Below are positions 9,060 to 17,887 of a stretch of DNA of 64,000 bases, one piece after another. Each line of letters opens with the position of its first letter. Within the stretch, counting starts at the first letter, position 1. The notes under the pieces were generated by a model that was given only the letters and a program-made list of their open reading frames with translations, was not told where the DNA came from and searched no databases. The stretch spans positions 1 to 64,000 of the forward strand of contig JUEP01000008.1 of the NCBI GenBank assembly GCA_000817105.1, read 5' to 3'. This DNA is from a marine actinobacterium MedAcidi-G3 (GTDB taxonomy: Bacteria > Actinomycetota > Acidimicrobiia > Acidimicrobiales > Poriferisodalaceae). A program made the position numbers and the translations under genes.

Positions 9060-10597
9060 GGGGTGGCGCGAACCTGTGCGTCGGAAAGCATCGCCATTCC
9101 AACTTCTTGTCGTGAAGCACTTCGTGGATCAAATTCACCGCGAAGTACGCCGCCTTCCATCACCAGAAGGCGGTCGCTAATTGCAAGTAATTCATCCAGG
9201 TCCTCTGAAATCATCATTACCGCCGCACCAGAATCGCGCTGGTTGATTAACAACTCTTGAATAGCCTTTACTCCCTGTACGTCAAGGCCTCGTGTTGGCT
9301 GCGAGGCAATCACTACCGAAGGTTTTCCATCTAGTTCTCTACCTACCAAAAGCCGCTGAAGGTTCCCTCCAGAAAGAGCAGCGATGGGACCATTGACATC
9401 GGTTGCTTTTACTCCAAAGCGTTCGATGATGTCGGCACAGTAGGAAAGGGCCTTTTGACCCAAGATAAATGGCCCCTTTCGTTGGTGGCGGTAGACGCGA
9501 AGAATTGCGTTATCGGTTATTGAAAGACGCGGTGCTAAACCAACGCCGAGACGATCTTCTGGTATGTATGCCAATCCAGACTGGAATCGGTGGTTTGGGC
9601 TTTTCGTTGTTATGTCAGCACCATCCATAATTATTTCACCGCTAATTGAAGGCCTCAGGCCTGCAATAACGTCAGCTAATTCGCGTTGCCCGTTGCCCGC
9701 AACGCCAGCAATACCCACTATCTCCCCAGACTTAATATCAAAGTTAATACCCGAGAACGCATTCATGCCTCGATCACCCTGAGCACTCAAATTTTTGAGT
9801 TCTAGTAGAGGCTTGCCTATGACGGCTGCACTCTGCTGAGTTGAGATAGTGGGAGAGGCACCTACCATTAAGCGAGCCAACTCATCTTGACTGGTATCAG
9901 CCACAGGTAATGAATTGGCGACTGTCTTCCCTTGTCGTAGAACGGTCGCGTGGTCACAGATCCCAGCAATTTCATGCAACTTATGGCTAATAAAAATGAT
10001 TGACCGTCCATCGTCTGCCATCCGGCGTAAAATTTCGCCCAAATCGTCAACCTCGCTAGGCGTCAAGACCGTAGTGGGCTCATCCAAAATGAGGACTTGA
10101 GCGTCGCGCCACAGAACCTTCAGTATCTCCACCTTTTGGCGCTCACCCATAGACAGTTGCCAGAGAGGCTGGGAAGGATCAATTTGCAAACCAAACTTTG
10201 CTGCCATTTCAGCGACCCGTTGCTCAACTTGTCCAGTTTTGATTAACGATGGAGCTGATCCGAGTACCACGTTTTCTGCCACTGAAAATGAAGGTATTAA
10301 TCGAAATTCTTGATGAACCATCCCGACACCAGCTGACAAGGCATCAGATGGGTTTCGAAATTGATGTGACCGCCCATGAAGTTTTAACTGCCCGCTGTCA
10401 GGTCGATAAACCCCTGCAAGGATATTCATGAGGGTTGATTTTCCAGCCCCATTTTCGCCTAGAAGTGCATGAATCGAGCCGCGTTGTATAGAGAGTTCAA
10501 CCCCGGCATTTGCGACAACGCCCGGAAATCTTTTCCAGACTTCGGTCAACTCAACCGATAATGGTTCTTTTTTTTCTAAGGATGAGGGCTGGGTCAT
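9056..10597 (-). CDS. Nucleoside-type ABC transporter ATPase with two nucleotide-binding domains (NupO/YufO-like)
   Basis: A 513-residue double ATPase, the usual size for this importer type. Domain 1 (about 15-240) has Walker A GENGAGKST, the signature LSMGERQKVE and Walker B VLILDEPTTVLTP. Domain 2 (about 265-505) has a degenerate P-loop, GVAGNGQREL, but keeps the signature LSGGNLQRLLVGREL. This asymmetry is normal for sugar/nucleoside-type ATPases. The VVIASQPTRGLDV segment and ISEDLDELLAI switch region are also typical. It energises the two permeases that follow with four-base overlaps. A 93-base gap containing a strong hairpin separates it from the solute-binding protein gene upstream. 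Confidence 0.95.
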   Translation of the reverse strand: MTQPSSLEKKEPLSVELTEVWKRFPGVVANAGVELSIQRGSIHALLGENGAGKSTLMNILAGVYRPDSGQLKLHGRSHQFRNPSDALSAGVGMVHQEFRLIPSFSVAENVVLGSAPSLIKTGQVEQRVAEMAAKFGLQIDPSQPLWQLSMGERQKVEILKVLWRDAQVLILDEPTTVLTPSEVDDLGEILRRMADDGRSIIFISHKLHEIAGICDHATVLRQGKTVANSLPVADTSQDELARLMVGASPTISTQQSAAVIGKPLLELKNLSAQGDRGMNAFSGINFDIKSGEIVGIAGVAGNGQRELADVIAGLRPSISGEIIMDGADITTKSPNHRFQSGLAYIPEDRLGVGLAPRLSITDNAILRVYRHQRKGPFILGQKALSYCADIIERFGVKATDVNGPIAALSGGNLQRLLVGRELDGKPSVVIASQPTRGLDVQGVKAIQELLINQRDSGAAVMMISEDLDELLAISDRLLVMEGGVLRGEFDPRSASRQEVGMAMLSDAQVRATP

Positions 10598-10629
10598 TGT
10601 GAGCGATACCTGCTTTGCACAAACGCGTT

Positions 10630-10666
10630 AGCGGCGCCGACGTGGGTTGTCCTCGCCGGCGCCGCT
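10630..10666 (-). terminator. Intra-operon hairpin between solute-binding protein and ATPase genes
   Basis: AGCGGCGCCG (10630-10639) and CGGCGCCGCT (10657-10666) form a perfect 10-base-pair GC-rich stem around a 17-base loop. Read in the direction of the operon there is no clean run of U after it. It is therefore more likely a 3'-end stabiliser or partial attenuator of the upstream lipoprotein message than a full terminator. That would give the usual excess of binding protein over transporter. Confidence 0.6.
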
Positions 10667-10690
10667 TCGTGTTGCTAATTACTAACTAAC

Positions 10691-11896
10691 TCAGCCAGTT
10701 GATCCAATAACACCTTCAACAAAGAACATCATTCCGAGCATTGCGCCATCATCCATAATTTCGCCAGCACCTAGAACTTCGGTGCCATCTTGATCTAGAA
10801 GTGGGCCGGTGAACGGATGAAGGTCACCTGCAATTATTGCTGCCTTTGCTTCCATCACTTGATCAATTACGGATTGGTCGACGTCACTTGCTATTGGCGC
10901 GAGGTCGACTATGCCGTCAGCCATTGAACCCCAGTATGAGGTCGGTGCGTAGTTACCTGCTTTGGCGTCTTCGATGATTTCAACATATCGAGGTCCCCAA
11001 TTCCAGACAGGTGCTGTGAGGTATGCAGCCGGAGCGAATTGGCTCATATCGGTGTTGTACGAAACCCAGCGCGCACCAGCTGCTTCAGCTTTTTCACCGG
11101 CAGCAGTTGAGTCTTGGTGCATGGCGATAACGTCAGCACCCTTGTCAAGCAGGGCCTGGGCAGAGTCACCTTCGACTACTGGATCGAACCAAGTACTAGT
11201 CCAGACAACCTCTACCTGTGCATCTGGGTTGATTGCTTGAACGCCCAAAGTGAAGGCGTTTATCCCGCGAATTACTTCAGGGATTGGGAATGCAGCTACG
11301 TAACCGATGAGGTTGGAGCTTGTAGCGGAGCCTGCGACCATGCCTGATAGGTACCGTGGTTCGTACATGCGCCCGAAGGTGTTTCCGAAGTTGGTTTCAT
11401 TCATCTTGTAACCGGAGACATGTTCGAATACAACCTCGGGATATTCATCGGCTAAGGCCAACATGGCATCCATGTACCCAAACGAGGTGCCGACAATAAC
11501 GTTGTAACCTTGGTCAATGAAGTCTCGAACGTAGTTATCGAACTCTGAAGTTCCCTCAGGAACAGCGTCAACATAAGCGGTTTCAACGCCAGTTTCGGCT
11601 TCTGCGTACTTTCTTCCTACATCGTGTGCGTAGTTCCAGCCAGCGTCACCAATTGGTGCCACCATTATGAAAGCGGCCTTAGTGTCGGATGCCGCTTCTG
11701 TTTCAGCGGCTTCACTGCTGCTCGAGGAACTGCTGTCATCGCTGCTGCTTGACGAACTGCTGTCATCGCTGCTGCTTGACGAACTGCTGTTGTCGCTGCT
11801 ACTTGACGAACTGCTGTCGTCGCTGCTGCCGCATGCTGTCGCCAGCATCCCAAATGTAAAAAGCACCGCTAACAGTGCCAGTATCCGTTTACGCAT
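10691..11896 (-). CDS. BMP-family solute-binding lipoprotein of the ABC importer
   Basis: A 401-residue secreted lipoprotein. The signal peptide (MRKRILALLAVLFTFGM) ends in lipobox LATAC with Cys22 as the lipidated residue. A low-complexity linker of Ser and Asp (about 23-61), encoded by 27-base repeats, tethers the binding domain to the membrane. From about residue 73 the basic membrane protein (BMP/PnrA-like) fold follows: FIMVAPIGDAGWNYAHDVGR, NVIVGTSFGYMDAM and AFPIPEVIRGINAFTLG. BMP proteins bind purine nucleosides in several bacteria; some relatives bind other heterocycles. It is the first gene of the importer operon, so substrate capture is its role. Upstream region 11897-12047 probably holds the promoter, but no convincing -35/-10 pair was seen. 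Confidence 0.94.
   Translation of the reverse strand: MRKRILALLAVLFTFGMLATACGSSDDSSSSSSSDNSSSSSSSDDSSSSSSSDDSSSSSSSEAAETEAASDTKAAFIMVAPIGDAGWNYAHDVGRKYAEAETGVETAYVDAVPEGTSEFDNYVRDFIDQGYNVIVGTSFGYMDAMLALADEYPEVVFEHVSGYKMNETNFGNTFGRMYEPRYLSGMVAGSATSSNLIGYVAAFPIPEVIRGINAFTLGVQAINPDAQVEVVWTSTWFDPVVEGDSAQALLDKGADVIAMHQDSTAAGEKAEAAGARWVSYNTDMSQFAPAAYLTAPVWNWGPRYVEIIEDAKAGNYAPTSYWGSMADGIVDLAPIASDVDQSVIDQVMEAKAAIIAGDLHPFTGPLLDQDGTEVLGAGEIMDDGAMLGMMFFVEGVIGSTG
11716..11829 (-). repeat. About four 27-base tandem repeats encoding the Ser/Asp linker
   Basis: The unit, close to GAACTGCTGTCATCGCTGCT plus GCTTGAC on the plus strand, recurs with small changes. On the coding strand it gives runs of seven Ser followed by two Asp or Asp-Asn. 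This is a coding minisatellite in the lipoprotein linker and may vary in copy number between strains. Confidence 0.8.
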
Positions 11897-12047
11897 GAAC
11901 TCGCCTCATCTTTACGTTTTGTCTTCGAACCCCCGCATCTTGTCACATTCTTAGAGACCGATGAAGCCACTCTAGAAAGAGTTAAAGAAGCCGAAACAAA
12001 GGAAATATTGAGGCCGGCTAAGAGGCTGACCCGCAAGAAAAGTTTAT

Positions 12048-13052
12048 TTACTCGGACCCAGTCCAACCTGCGAAAGCGTCAATAGTGGCGTAAACATCGC
12101 CGAGTGGGTACAACACCGGGGAGGTGCAACCGTTCGACATATAGCCCTGTACTGCGGCACGTGCTTCCTCAGCGGTACCTGAAGCTGTGAGCATTTGCAC
12201 AATTTCATCGGGCACCAACTTTGCCGCAGCCTCAACCTGCTCATGAGTCGCAGGCCAAGTGAGCACCTCACCTACTGATTCGAGCAGTGATTTGGGAACA
12301 CCCGAGGCTTCCATTATGTGAGGTTGCTGCCCTAAATATTGAGCGACCATGTTTCTAGCCATATTTATAGCTGTACTGCGGTCTTCATGAACAGAACAAA
12401 CCACGAGTTGAGGACGATCAAGATCATCAACCGATCGCCCCGCTTTTGCCGCGCCTTGTTCAAGAGCGTCCATTGCCCGAACGTTGTAATCGGGTGAAAC
12501 TAAGTAGTTGAGCACTACTCCATCGGCTATCTCGCCGGTGAGTTCCATCATTTTCATACCAGTTGCCCCAATATAAATCGGTACATCCTTTGGCTTGCGT
12601 TCCTGGTAGACGTAATCCAATTCAACACCGTCCAGTTGTACGAACTCGCCATCGAATGTGACGGTTTCGTTGGCGAGAAGTGCCCGTACTGCAGTAACTA
12701 CTTCCCGCATAGCCTTCAACGGTCGGTTGCGTGAAACTCCGACTTTGGTGGCTAAAGGGTCCCACCAAGCCCCCAACCCACACAGAATTCTTCCTGGAGC
12801 TAAATCATCGAGAGTGGCAAACATTGAAGCGAGTCGAGCAGGGTTACGCGTCCACACATCGACAACTCCTGAACCAATTTTGATTCTCTCTGTTGTCGCA
12901 GCAAATGCGGCCATCGGTATCGATGCCTCGCGAACCAATCGAGAATCTGCCTGCCAAACTGCCTCAAATCCCCTGTCCTCTGCGTATTTAGCGAATTCGA
13001 TGCCTTCGCTGATTGCATGAGCATCTTGAAGGTACAGAGCTGGTCGATTCAT
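12048..13052 (-). CDS. LLM-class (luciferase-like) flavin/F420-dependent oxidoreductase
   Basis: A 334-residue TIM-barrel oxidoreductase of the luciferase-like family, resembling F420-dependent methylene-tetrahydromethanopterin-reductase-type enzymes. Landmarks are [20 protein letters not shown], the [13 protein letters not shown] strand, [33 protein letters not shown] and [20 protein letters not shown]. The start at 13052 is chosen because GGGAGA lies seven bases upstream and [10 protein letters not shown] begins the first barrel strand. A longer frame to 13181 adds an unrelated leader. It is divergent from the M20 hydrolase gene and precedes the importer operon on the same strand, so it may act on the imported compound. 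Cofactor (F420 or FMN) is inferred from the family. Confidence 0.9.
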   Translation of the reverse strand: MNRPALYLQDAHAISEGIEFAKYAEDRGFEAVWQADSRLVREASIPMAAFAATTERIKIGSGVVDVWTRNPARLASMFATLDDLAPGRILCGLGAWWDPLATKVGVSRNRPLKAMREVVTAVRALLANETVTFDGEFVQLDGVELDYVYQERKPKDVPIYIGATGMKMMELTGEIADGVVLNYLVSPDYNVRAMDALEQGAAKAGRSVDDLDRPQLVVCSVHEDRSTAINMARNMVAQYLGQQPHIMEASGVPKSLLESVGEVLTWPATHEQVEAAAKLVPDEIVQMLTASGTAEEARAAVQGYMSNGCTSPVLYPLGDVYATIDAFAGWTGSE

Positions 13053-13149
13053 GAGATCTCCCATCGGGTAGAAGTTAATAAACACTAACGAAATCTGAGG
13101 GAAACAAGAATCACTAGCTATTTTGCGGTTGAATCGGTTCAATAAAGAT

Positions 13150-14403
13150 ATGGCTTTGCTGAATGGCCCATCAGTGCCCATAAACGGGGAACGGCTCCTT
13201 CAACGTATTACTGAACTTGCTGAAATTGGAAAAATTGAAGGCACGAATGGATGTTCGCGGTTGGCCTTCAGTGACGCCGACCGCGAAGGTCGGGACTTGG
13301 TCGTCACATGGATGCGAGATTTAGGTCTGACAGTGACAATTGATGCTGTAGGAAACGTTATTGCCTCTACCCATGTAGAAGGCGCCAGCGGCGCGGTAAT
13401 GGCTGGATCACACATTGACACGGTGGGCACTGGCGGCCGCTACGACGGAAACCTAGGTGTCCTAGCAGGGCTAGAAGTTATCGAAGCCGCAATTGCTATG
13501 GGCGTCGAACTCAAGCGCCCATTAGCCATCGCCTTTTTTTCTAATGAAGAAGGATCGCGTTATCCACCAGACATGATGGGAAGTCTTGCCTATGCAGGTG
13601 GCATGAGTGTTGAAGCAGTACTCGAAGTGGAGGGCAAAGATGGCACCGTTGTTGGTGAAGAGCTTGAACGTATTGGTTACCGAGGGACAGCACCGTGTCC
13701 AGGTGTTGTGCCCCACGCCTTCGTTGAGTTACACATCGAACAAGGGCCCGTATTAGATAACGAAGACATACAAATTGGGATAGTTGAAGGGGTACAGGGC
13801 ATTTCGTGGACTGAACTGGTCTTGGTCGGTCAGTCAAATCATGCGGGTACAACGCCGATGTCTCTCCGTAAAGACCCCATGCGCGTCGCCGCTGAGGTGG
13901 TAACCGCAGTGAGATCGATAGCGACAGAAATGGGAGGCACCCAGGTCGCGACAGTTGGTTCACTACATCTGCATCCAAATCTGGTGAATGTAGTCCCAGC
14001 AAGTGCAACTATGACTGTTGATCTTCGCAATACCGACGAAGCTTTGCTCCAACAAGCTGAAGAAGAACTCCACAATTGCGTCGCGGTTTTTGCCAAAGAT
14101 GAAGGTCTAAAAGTTGAGACTAGATCGCTAGCTCGCTTTGAACCGGTGGAATTTGATAGCAGAGTCGTCGAACAGATAGAAGAATTAGCCCAACAAACTG
14201 GTCTTTCAACAAAGCGCATGCCCTCTGGTGCTGGCCACGACGCCCAAATGATGGCGCGAATTTGTCCAACTGGCATGATCTTCGTTCCTAGTTTGGATGG
14301 CATTAGCCATAACCCCGCTGAACACACCGATGAAAGAGATTTGATAGCGGGCACGCAACTGCTTAGCGACACCATGCTTGCATTGACTGAGGTTGACTGG
14401 TGA
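13150..14403 (+). CDS. M20-family ureido/carbamoyl amidohydrolase (allantoate amidohydrolase or N-carbamoyl-L-amino-acid hydrolase)
   Basis: A 417-residue binuclear metallo-amidohydrolase of the AllC/HyuC group. It would cleave a ureido group, releasing CO2 and ammonia. Metal ligands are visible in [16 protein letters not shown] (His, Asp), [10 protein letters not shown] (Glu), [11 protein letters not shown] (His) and the C-terminal [11 protein letters not shown] (His). The lid/dimerisation domain contains [20 protein letters not shown], where NHAGTTPM is characteristic. An ATG at 13123 is in frame, but 13150 puts the start directly before the family N-terminus and closer to purine-rich AATAAAG. 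Its stop overlaps the GTG of the next hydrolase (GTGA), so both are made together. The context (purine importer, 8-oxoguanine deaminase) favours allantoate or hydantoin-derived ureides as substrate. Confidence 0.92.
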   Translation: MALLNGPSVPINGERLLQRITELAEIGKIEGTNGCSRLAFSDADREGRDLVVTWMRDLGLTVTIDAVGNVIASTHVEGASGAVMAGSHIDTVGTGGRYDGNLGVLAGLEVIEAAIAMGVELKRPLAIAFFSNEEGSRYPPDMMGSLAYAGGMSVEAVLEVEGKDGTVVGEELERIGYRGTAPCPGVVPHAFVELHIEQGPVLDNEDIQIGIVEGVQGISWTELVLVGQSNHAGTTPMSLRKDPMRVAAEVVTAVRSIATEMGGTQVATVGSLHLHPNLVNVVPASATMTVDLRNTDEALLQQAEEELHNCVAVFAKDEGLKVETRSLARFEPVEFDSRVVEQIEELAQQTGLSTKRMPSGAGHDAQMMARICPTGMIFVPSLDGISHNPAEHTDERDLIAGTQLLSDTMLALTEVDW

Positions 14404-15317
14404 GGTCACTACGCGTAGGAGCAGCTCAACTAGGGCCAATAGCAAGAGACACGACAAGAAACGAAGTCGTGGATCGGTTACTTACCTTGATGAGACAAGC
14501 AAGTGATCAAAGTTGTCAACTAGTTGTGTTCCCCGAACTGGCCCTCACCACCTTTTTCCCCCGGTGGTATCTGGACGATGTTCCCGCTGAATTGAACTCA
14601 TATTACGAAACTGAAATGCCCGGTTTGGAAACGCAAAGACTTTTTGATGAAGCCAAGTCCCTCGGCATCGGTTTTTATCTCGGCTACGCAGAACTGACCT
14701 CAGAAGGACAGCGCTTCAACACTTCAGTTCTTGTAGACGAAGTTGGCTCACTTGTAGGTAAGTATCGAAAAGTGCACCTTCCTGGTCACGAAGAACACGA
14801 ACCGGAGCGCCCATTCCAACACTTAGAGCGCCGTTATTTCGAAGAGGGCCCCGACGGCTTTAGCGTTTGGGAAGCGTTTGGCGGAGTTATGGGAATGGCT
14901 TTGTGCAATGATCGTCGCTGGCCTGAAACCTATCGAGTTATGGGGCTCCAAAACGTTGAGATGATTCTTATTGGGTACAACACCCCAATGCACTACGCCC
15001 CTGATCCATCACAAAATCCTTTGCAGTCGTTTCACAACCACTTAGTTATGCAGGCAGGCGCTTACCAAAATGGGACCTGGGTCATTGGAGTTGCAAAAGG
15101 GGGCGTTGAAGAGGGAGTCGATTCTTTAGCTGAATCAGTAATTATCGCGCCATCTGGACAAATTGTTGCTCAAGCTCAAACCAGCGATGATGAACTCTTG
15201 GTTGCTGACTGCGATCTTGACTGGTGCAAGCACTATAAAGACACTCTTTTTGATTTCGATCGCTACCGGCGACCAGAGATGTACGAATTCATAACACGGC
15301 AGAAGAAAACACAATGA
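14400..15317 (+). CDS. N-carbamoyl-D-amino-acid hydrolase-like nitrilase-superfamily enzyme
   Basis: A 305-residue carbon-nitrogen hydrolase strongly resembling Agrobacterium D-carbamoylase. The Glu-Lys-Cys triad is at Glu46 (VFPELALTTFFPRW), Lys124 (KYRKVHLPGHEE) and Cys169 (MALCNDRRWPET), within a few positions of the characterised enzyme (47, 127, 172). RPFQHLERRYFEEG, GYNTPMHYAP and MQAGAYQNGTWVIG are further close matches to that enzyme. It would hydrolyse an N-carbamoyl amino acid to the free amino acid, CO2 and ammonia. The GTG start overlaps the M20 hydrolase stop, and its own stop overlaps the start of the molybdenum hydroxylase gene (ATGA). The D-specificity is inferred from similarity only. 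Confidence 0.92.
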   Translation: MRSLRVGAAQLGPIARDTTRNEVVDRLLTLMRQASDQSCQLVVFPELALTTFFPRWYLDDVPAELNSYYETEMPGLETQRLFDEAKSLGIGFYLGYAELTSEGQRFNTSVLVDEVGSLVGKYRKVHLPGHEEHEPERPFQHLERRYFEEGPDGFSVWEAFGGVMGMALCNDRRWPETYRVMGLQNVEMILIGYNTPMHYAPDPSQNPLQSFHNHLVMQAGAYQNGTWVIGVAKGGVEEGVDSLAESVIIAPSGQIVAQAQTSDDELLVADCDLDWCKHYKDTLFDFDRYRRPEMYEFITRQKKTQ

Positions 15318-17887
15318 CGTCCTTCCAGTTAAACGGTGAAACAGTAAGTGTTTCTGAAACCCACCAGCATCTTCTTGGCGCACTTAGAGATGAACTGGGC
15401 GTAATTTCAGCTAAAGACGGTTGTGCGCCGTCAGGTCAGTGTGGCTCCTGCACCGTTTTGGTAGGAAATAAAGCCAGAGTTGCCTGTCAAACCTCCCTAG
15501 AACGAACTGATGGTGAAGACGTCACCACACTTGAGGGGTTCGACAAGGCAGAGCTTCAAAGGTACTGCGATATCTTCGCTGCACACGGCGCATTGCAATG
15601 CGGATTTTGTATCCCCGGAATTTTGGTGCGAGCTAAAGCCCTTATAGAAAAAAAAGGTCAAGCTCTCACTCGTGATGAGACAGCGCGACACCTCGGCGCT
15701 CATCTTTGCAGATGCACGGGATACATCAAGATCCTCGATGCCATCCTGGATATAGCCTCTGGTGTTAACAAAGCAGCAGAACCGCCTAAAGGTGTTGGAT
15801 CGCGAGGAACAAAATACGAAGCAGATGTCTTAGCGGCTGGAGTAAGACCGTTTATTGACGACATGCAGGTAGAGGGCATGCTTCATGGTGCGCTGAGACT
15901 GGCTGACCATGCGCGAGCCGACATCATCAAAATTGATTTGGAAGCCGCGCTGTCTGTAGAAGGTGTATCTGGAGTTTTCACAGCGGCAGACATACCAGGC
16001 GACATCAGGGTGGGGTTAATCCACAAAGACTGGCCGGTAATGATTCCAGTAGGCGGGCGCACCTCATTTCTTGGAGATGTACTGGCGGTAGTTGTTGCGC
16101 AGGATCGAAGTGCAGCTGTGGAAGCAGCGGCAATGGTGGAGATTGAATACCGAGTTCATGAACCAATGACCGATCCAGTTCGCGTTGTTGATAGCGAGGA
16201 GAATGCTGTCTGGGGTCTAGAGGGAAACATCCTTTCAAAATCCACATACCAGAGAGGTGATGTTGATTCGATCATGAATCAGTCAGCGCACGTCGTCTCT
16301 GAAACCTTTCAAACACAAAGGGTGGAACATGCATTTCTAGAACCTGAGTCGACCCTTGCGGTACCTACTCACGGAGGCCTCTACGTTTATACCGGAGGAC
16401 AAGGAATCTGGGATGACCGAAATGATATTGCTCGAGTTTTAGATCTTGATCCGTCTCTGATTACTACTGAACTTGTGAGTAACGGTGGGGCTTTTGGCGG
16501 TAAAGAAGATTTGTCAAATCAGGTTCATACTGCGTTGGCAGCGTGGCTTTTAGATAAGCCCGTTCAGATCACTCTTTCGAGAGAACAATCGTTGCTCATG
16601 CATCCCAAACGCCATCCGATTCGAATGACCTACGAAGCAGGTTGCGATGAAAACGGAAAACTGACAGGTCTCCGAGCAAGAATGCTGGGGGACTCAGGCC
16701 CGTACGCGTCTGTTGGTATGAAAGTTCTAGAGCGAGCCGCTGGCCACGCAACTGGACCATATGTACTCCAAGCTGTAGACGTTGAAGCTGTCGCAGCCCG
16801 AACTAACAACCCAGTTTGTGGGGCCTTTAGAGGATTTGGTGCCAACCAAGCCCAGTTCGCTATGGAAGGCATAATCGATCGGTTAGCTGAAAAAGTTGGT
16901 ATCAGCGGCTGGGAAATTCGATCCCGCAACGTCGTGGACCCCGGAGACATTTGGGGCCCCGGACAGATAATGGATGACGGATGTCTTGGTGCTCGCGCAT
17001 GTCTAGATGCCGTAAAACCTGCATATGACGAGGCAGTCCGCGCAGGATTGCCGGTTGGAATTGGTTTGGGACTTAAGAATTCTGGACTTGGAAACGGTTT
17101 TGATGAGATAGCGAAGGCCGTCGTGAGGTTTGATCCAGATGGAACCCTAGAAGTGCGCCATTGCTGGACTGAGATGGGTCAAGGAGTGCACAACGTCGCT
17201 CTCCAAGTCGCAGTCGAGGAACTCGGTGTAGCCGCTGAACAGATAAAGGTAATAGTTGATTCGACTCGGGAATTGGGGGCAGGGCAAACCACTGGAAGTC
17301 GGGGCACTCTAATGGGAGCTGGAGCAGTTCAAGACGCTTGCCGGAATGCGTTACTTGATGGGTGCCAAGTGGGTCTTGACTATGAAGGTACCTATCGAAT
17401 TAATTGGACTAACTCTCTCAGCGAAGGGTTAGAAAACCCGGTTATTCATTCAACCTTCGGGTACGCATCGCAAGTGGTAATCCTCAACCCAGACAATGGA
17501 GAAGTCAGCAATGTAGTGGCAGCCCACGACGTTGGTCGCGCAGTCAACCCGATGCTGTGTGAAGGCCAAATTGAGGGCGCGGTGCACATGGGTCTTGGAT
17601 ACGCACTTACTGAAGGCTTCCCAACCGACTCATCTGGAAGGCCTACAAACATGACATTTCGGAGCCTGGATATCATCCGACCGAAAGATATGCCCCCGGT
17701 AGATGTCATCATTATTGAATCCCCTCAGCCTGGGGCGCCCTACGGGATTAAGGGAGTAGGCGAAATAGGTTTAGTCCCAACAGCTGGCGCAGTTGCTGCA
17801 GCGATACGTTCGCACGGCGATTCTTGGCCCACTGAGTTGCCGATGCGGAATTTAGCTAATCGTGAACGGGCCGACGCGTGGACTTGA
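15314..17887 (+). CDS. Fused [2Fe-2S]/molybdopterin hydroxylase (XdhD/YgfN-like)
   Basis: An 857-residue xanthine-oxidase-family protein with the electron-transfer and catalytic domains in one chain. The N-terminal plant-type ferredoxin cluster uses Cys37, Cys43, Cys46 and Cys58, and the second cluster Cys96, Cys99, Cys132 and Cys134 (CGFC, CRCTG). The molybdopterin domains follow from about residue 165, with GGAFGGKED, CGAFRGFGANQAQ, MGQGVHNVALQ and the active-site Glu in GIKGVGEIGLVP. The AFRGFG loop carries the Arg that xanthine dehydrogenases use to hold purines. No FAD domain is present; a FAD protein must come from elsewhere, perhaps the gene at 21164. E. coli XdhD has the same layout. 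Overlaps the SsnA-like gene by ten bases. Confidence 0.94.
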   Translation: MTSFQLNGETVSVSETHQHLLGALRDELGVISAKDGCAPSGQCGSCTVLVGNKARVACQTSLERTDGEDVTTLEGFDKAELQRYCDIFAAHGALQCGFCIPGILVRAKALIEKKGQALTRDETARHLGAHLCRCTGYIKILDAILDIASGVNKAAEPPKGVGSRGTKYEADVLAAGVRPFIDDMQVEGMLHGALRLADHARADIIKIDLEAALSVEGVSGVFTAADIPGDIRVGLIHKDWPVMIPVGGRTSFLGDVLAVVVAQDRSAAVEAAAMVEIEYRVHEPMTDPVRVVDSEENAVWGLEGNILSKSTYQRGDVDSIMNQSAHVVSETFQTQRVEHAFLEPESTLAVPTHGGLYVYTGGQGIWDDRNDIARVLDLDPSLITTELVSNGGAFGGKEDLSNQVHTALAAWLLDKPVQITLSREQSLLMHPKRHPIRMTYEAGCDENGKLTGLRARMLGDSGPYASVGMKVLERAAGHATGPYVLQAVDVEAVAARTNNPVCGAFRGFGANQAQFAMEGIIDRLAEKVGISGWEIRSRNVVDPGDIWGPGQIMDDGCLGARACLDAVKPAYDEAVRAGLPVGIGLGLKNSGLGNGFDEIAKAVVRFDPDGTLEVRHCWTEMGQGVHNVALQVAVEELGVAAEQIKVIVDSTRELGAGQTTGSRGTLMGAGAVQDACRNALLDGCQVGLDYEGTYRINWTNSLSEGLENPVIHSTFGYASQVVILNPDNGEVSNVVAAHDVGRAVNPMLCEGQIEGAVHMGLGYALTEGFPTDSSGRPTNMTFRSLDIIRPKDMPPVDVIIIESPQPGAPYGIKGVGEIGLVPTAGAVAAAIRSHGDSWPTELPMRNLANRERADAWT

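Noticed and set aside
13839-14375. A 178-codon minus-strand frame
   Set aside because: Antisense to the M20 hydrolase, whose metal motifs are complete in the other strand.
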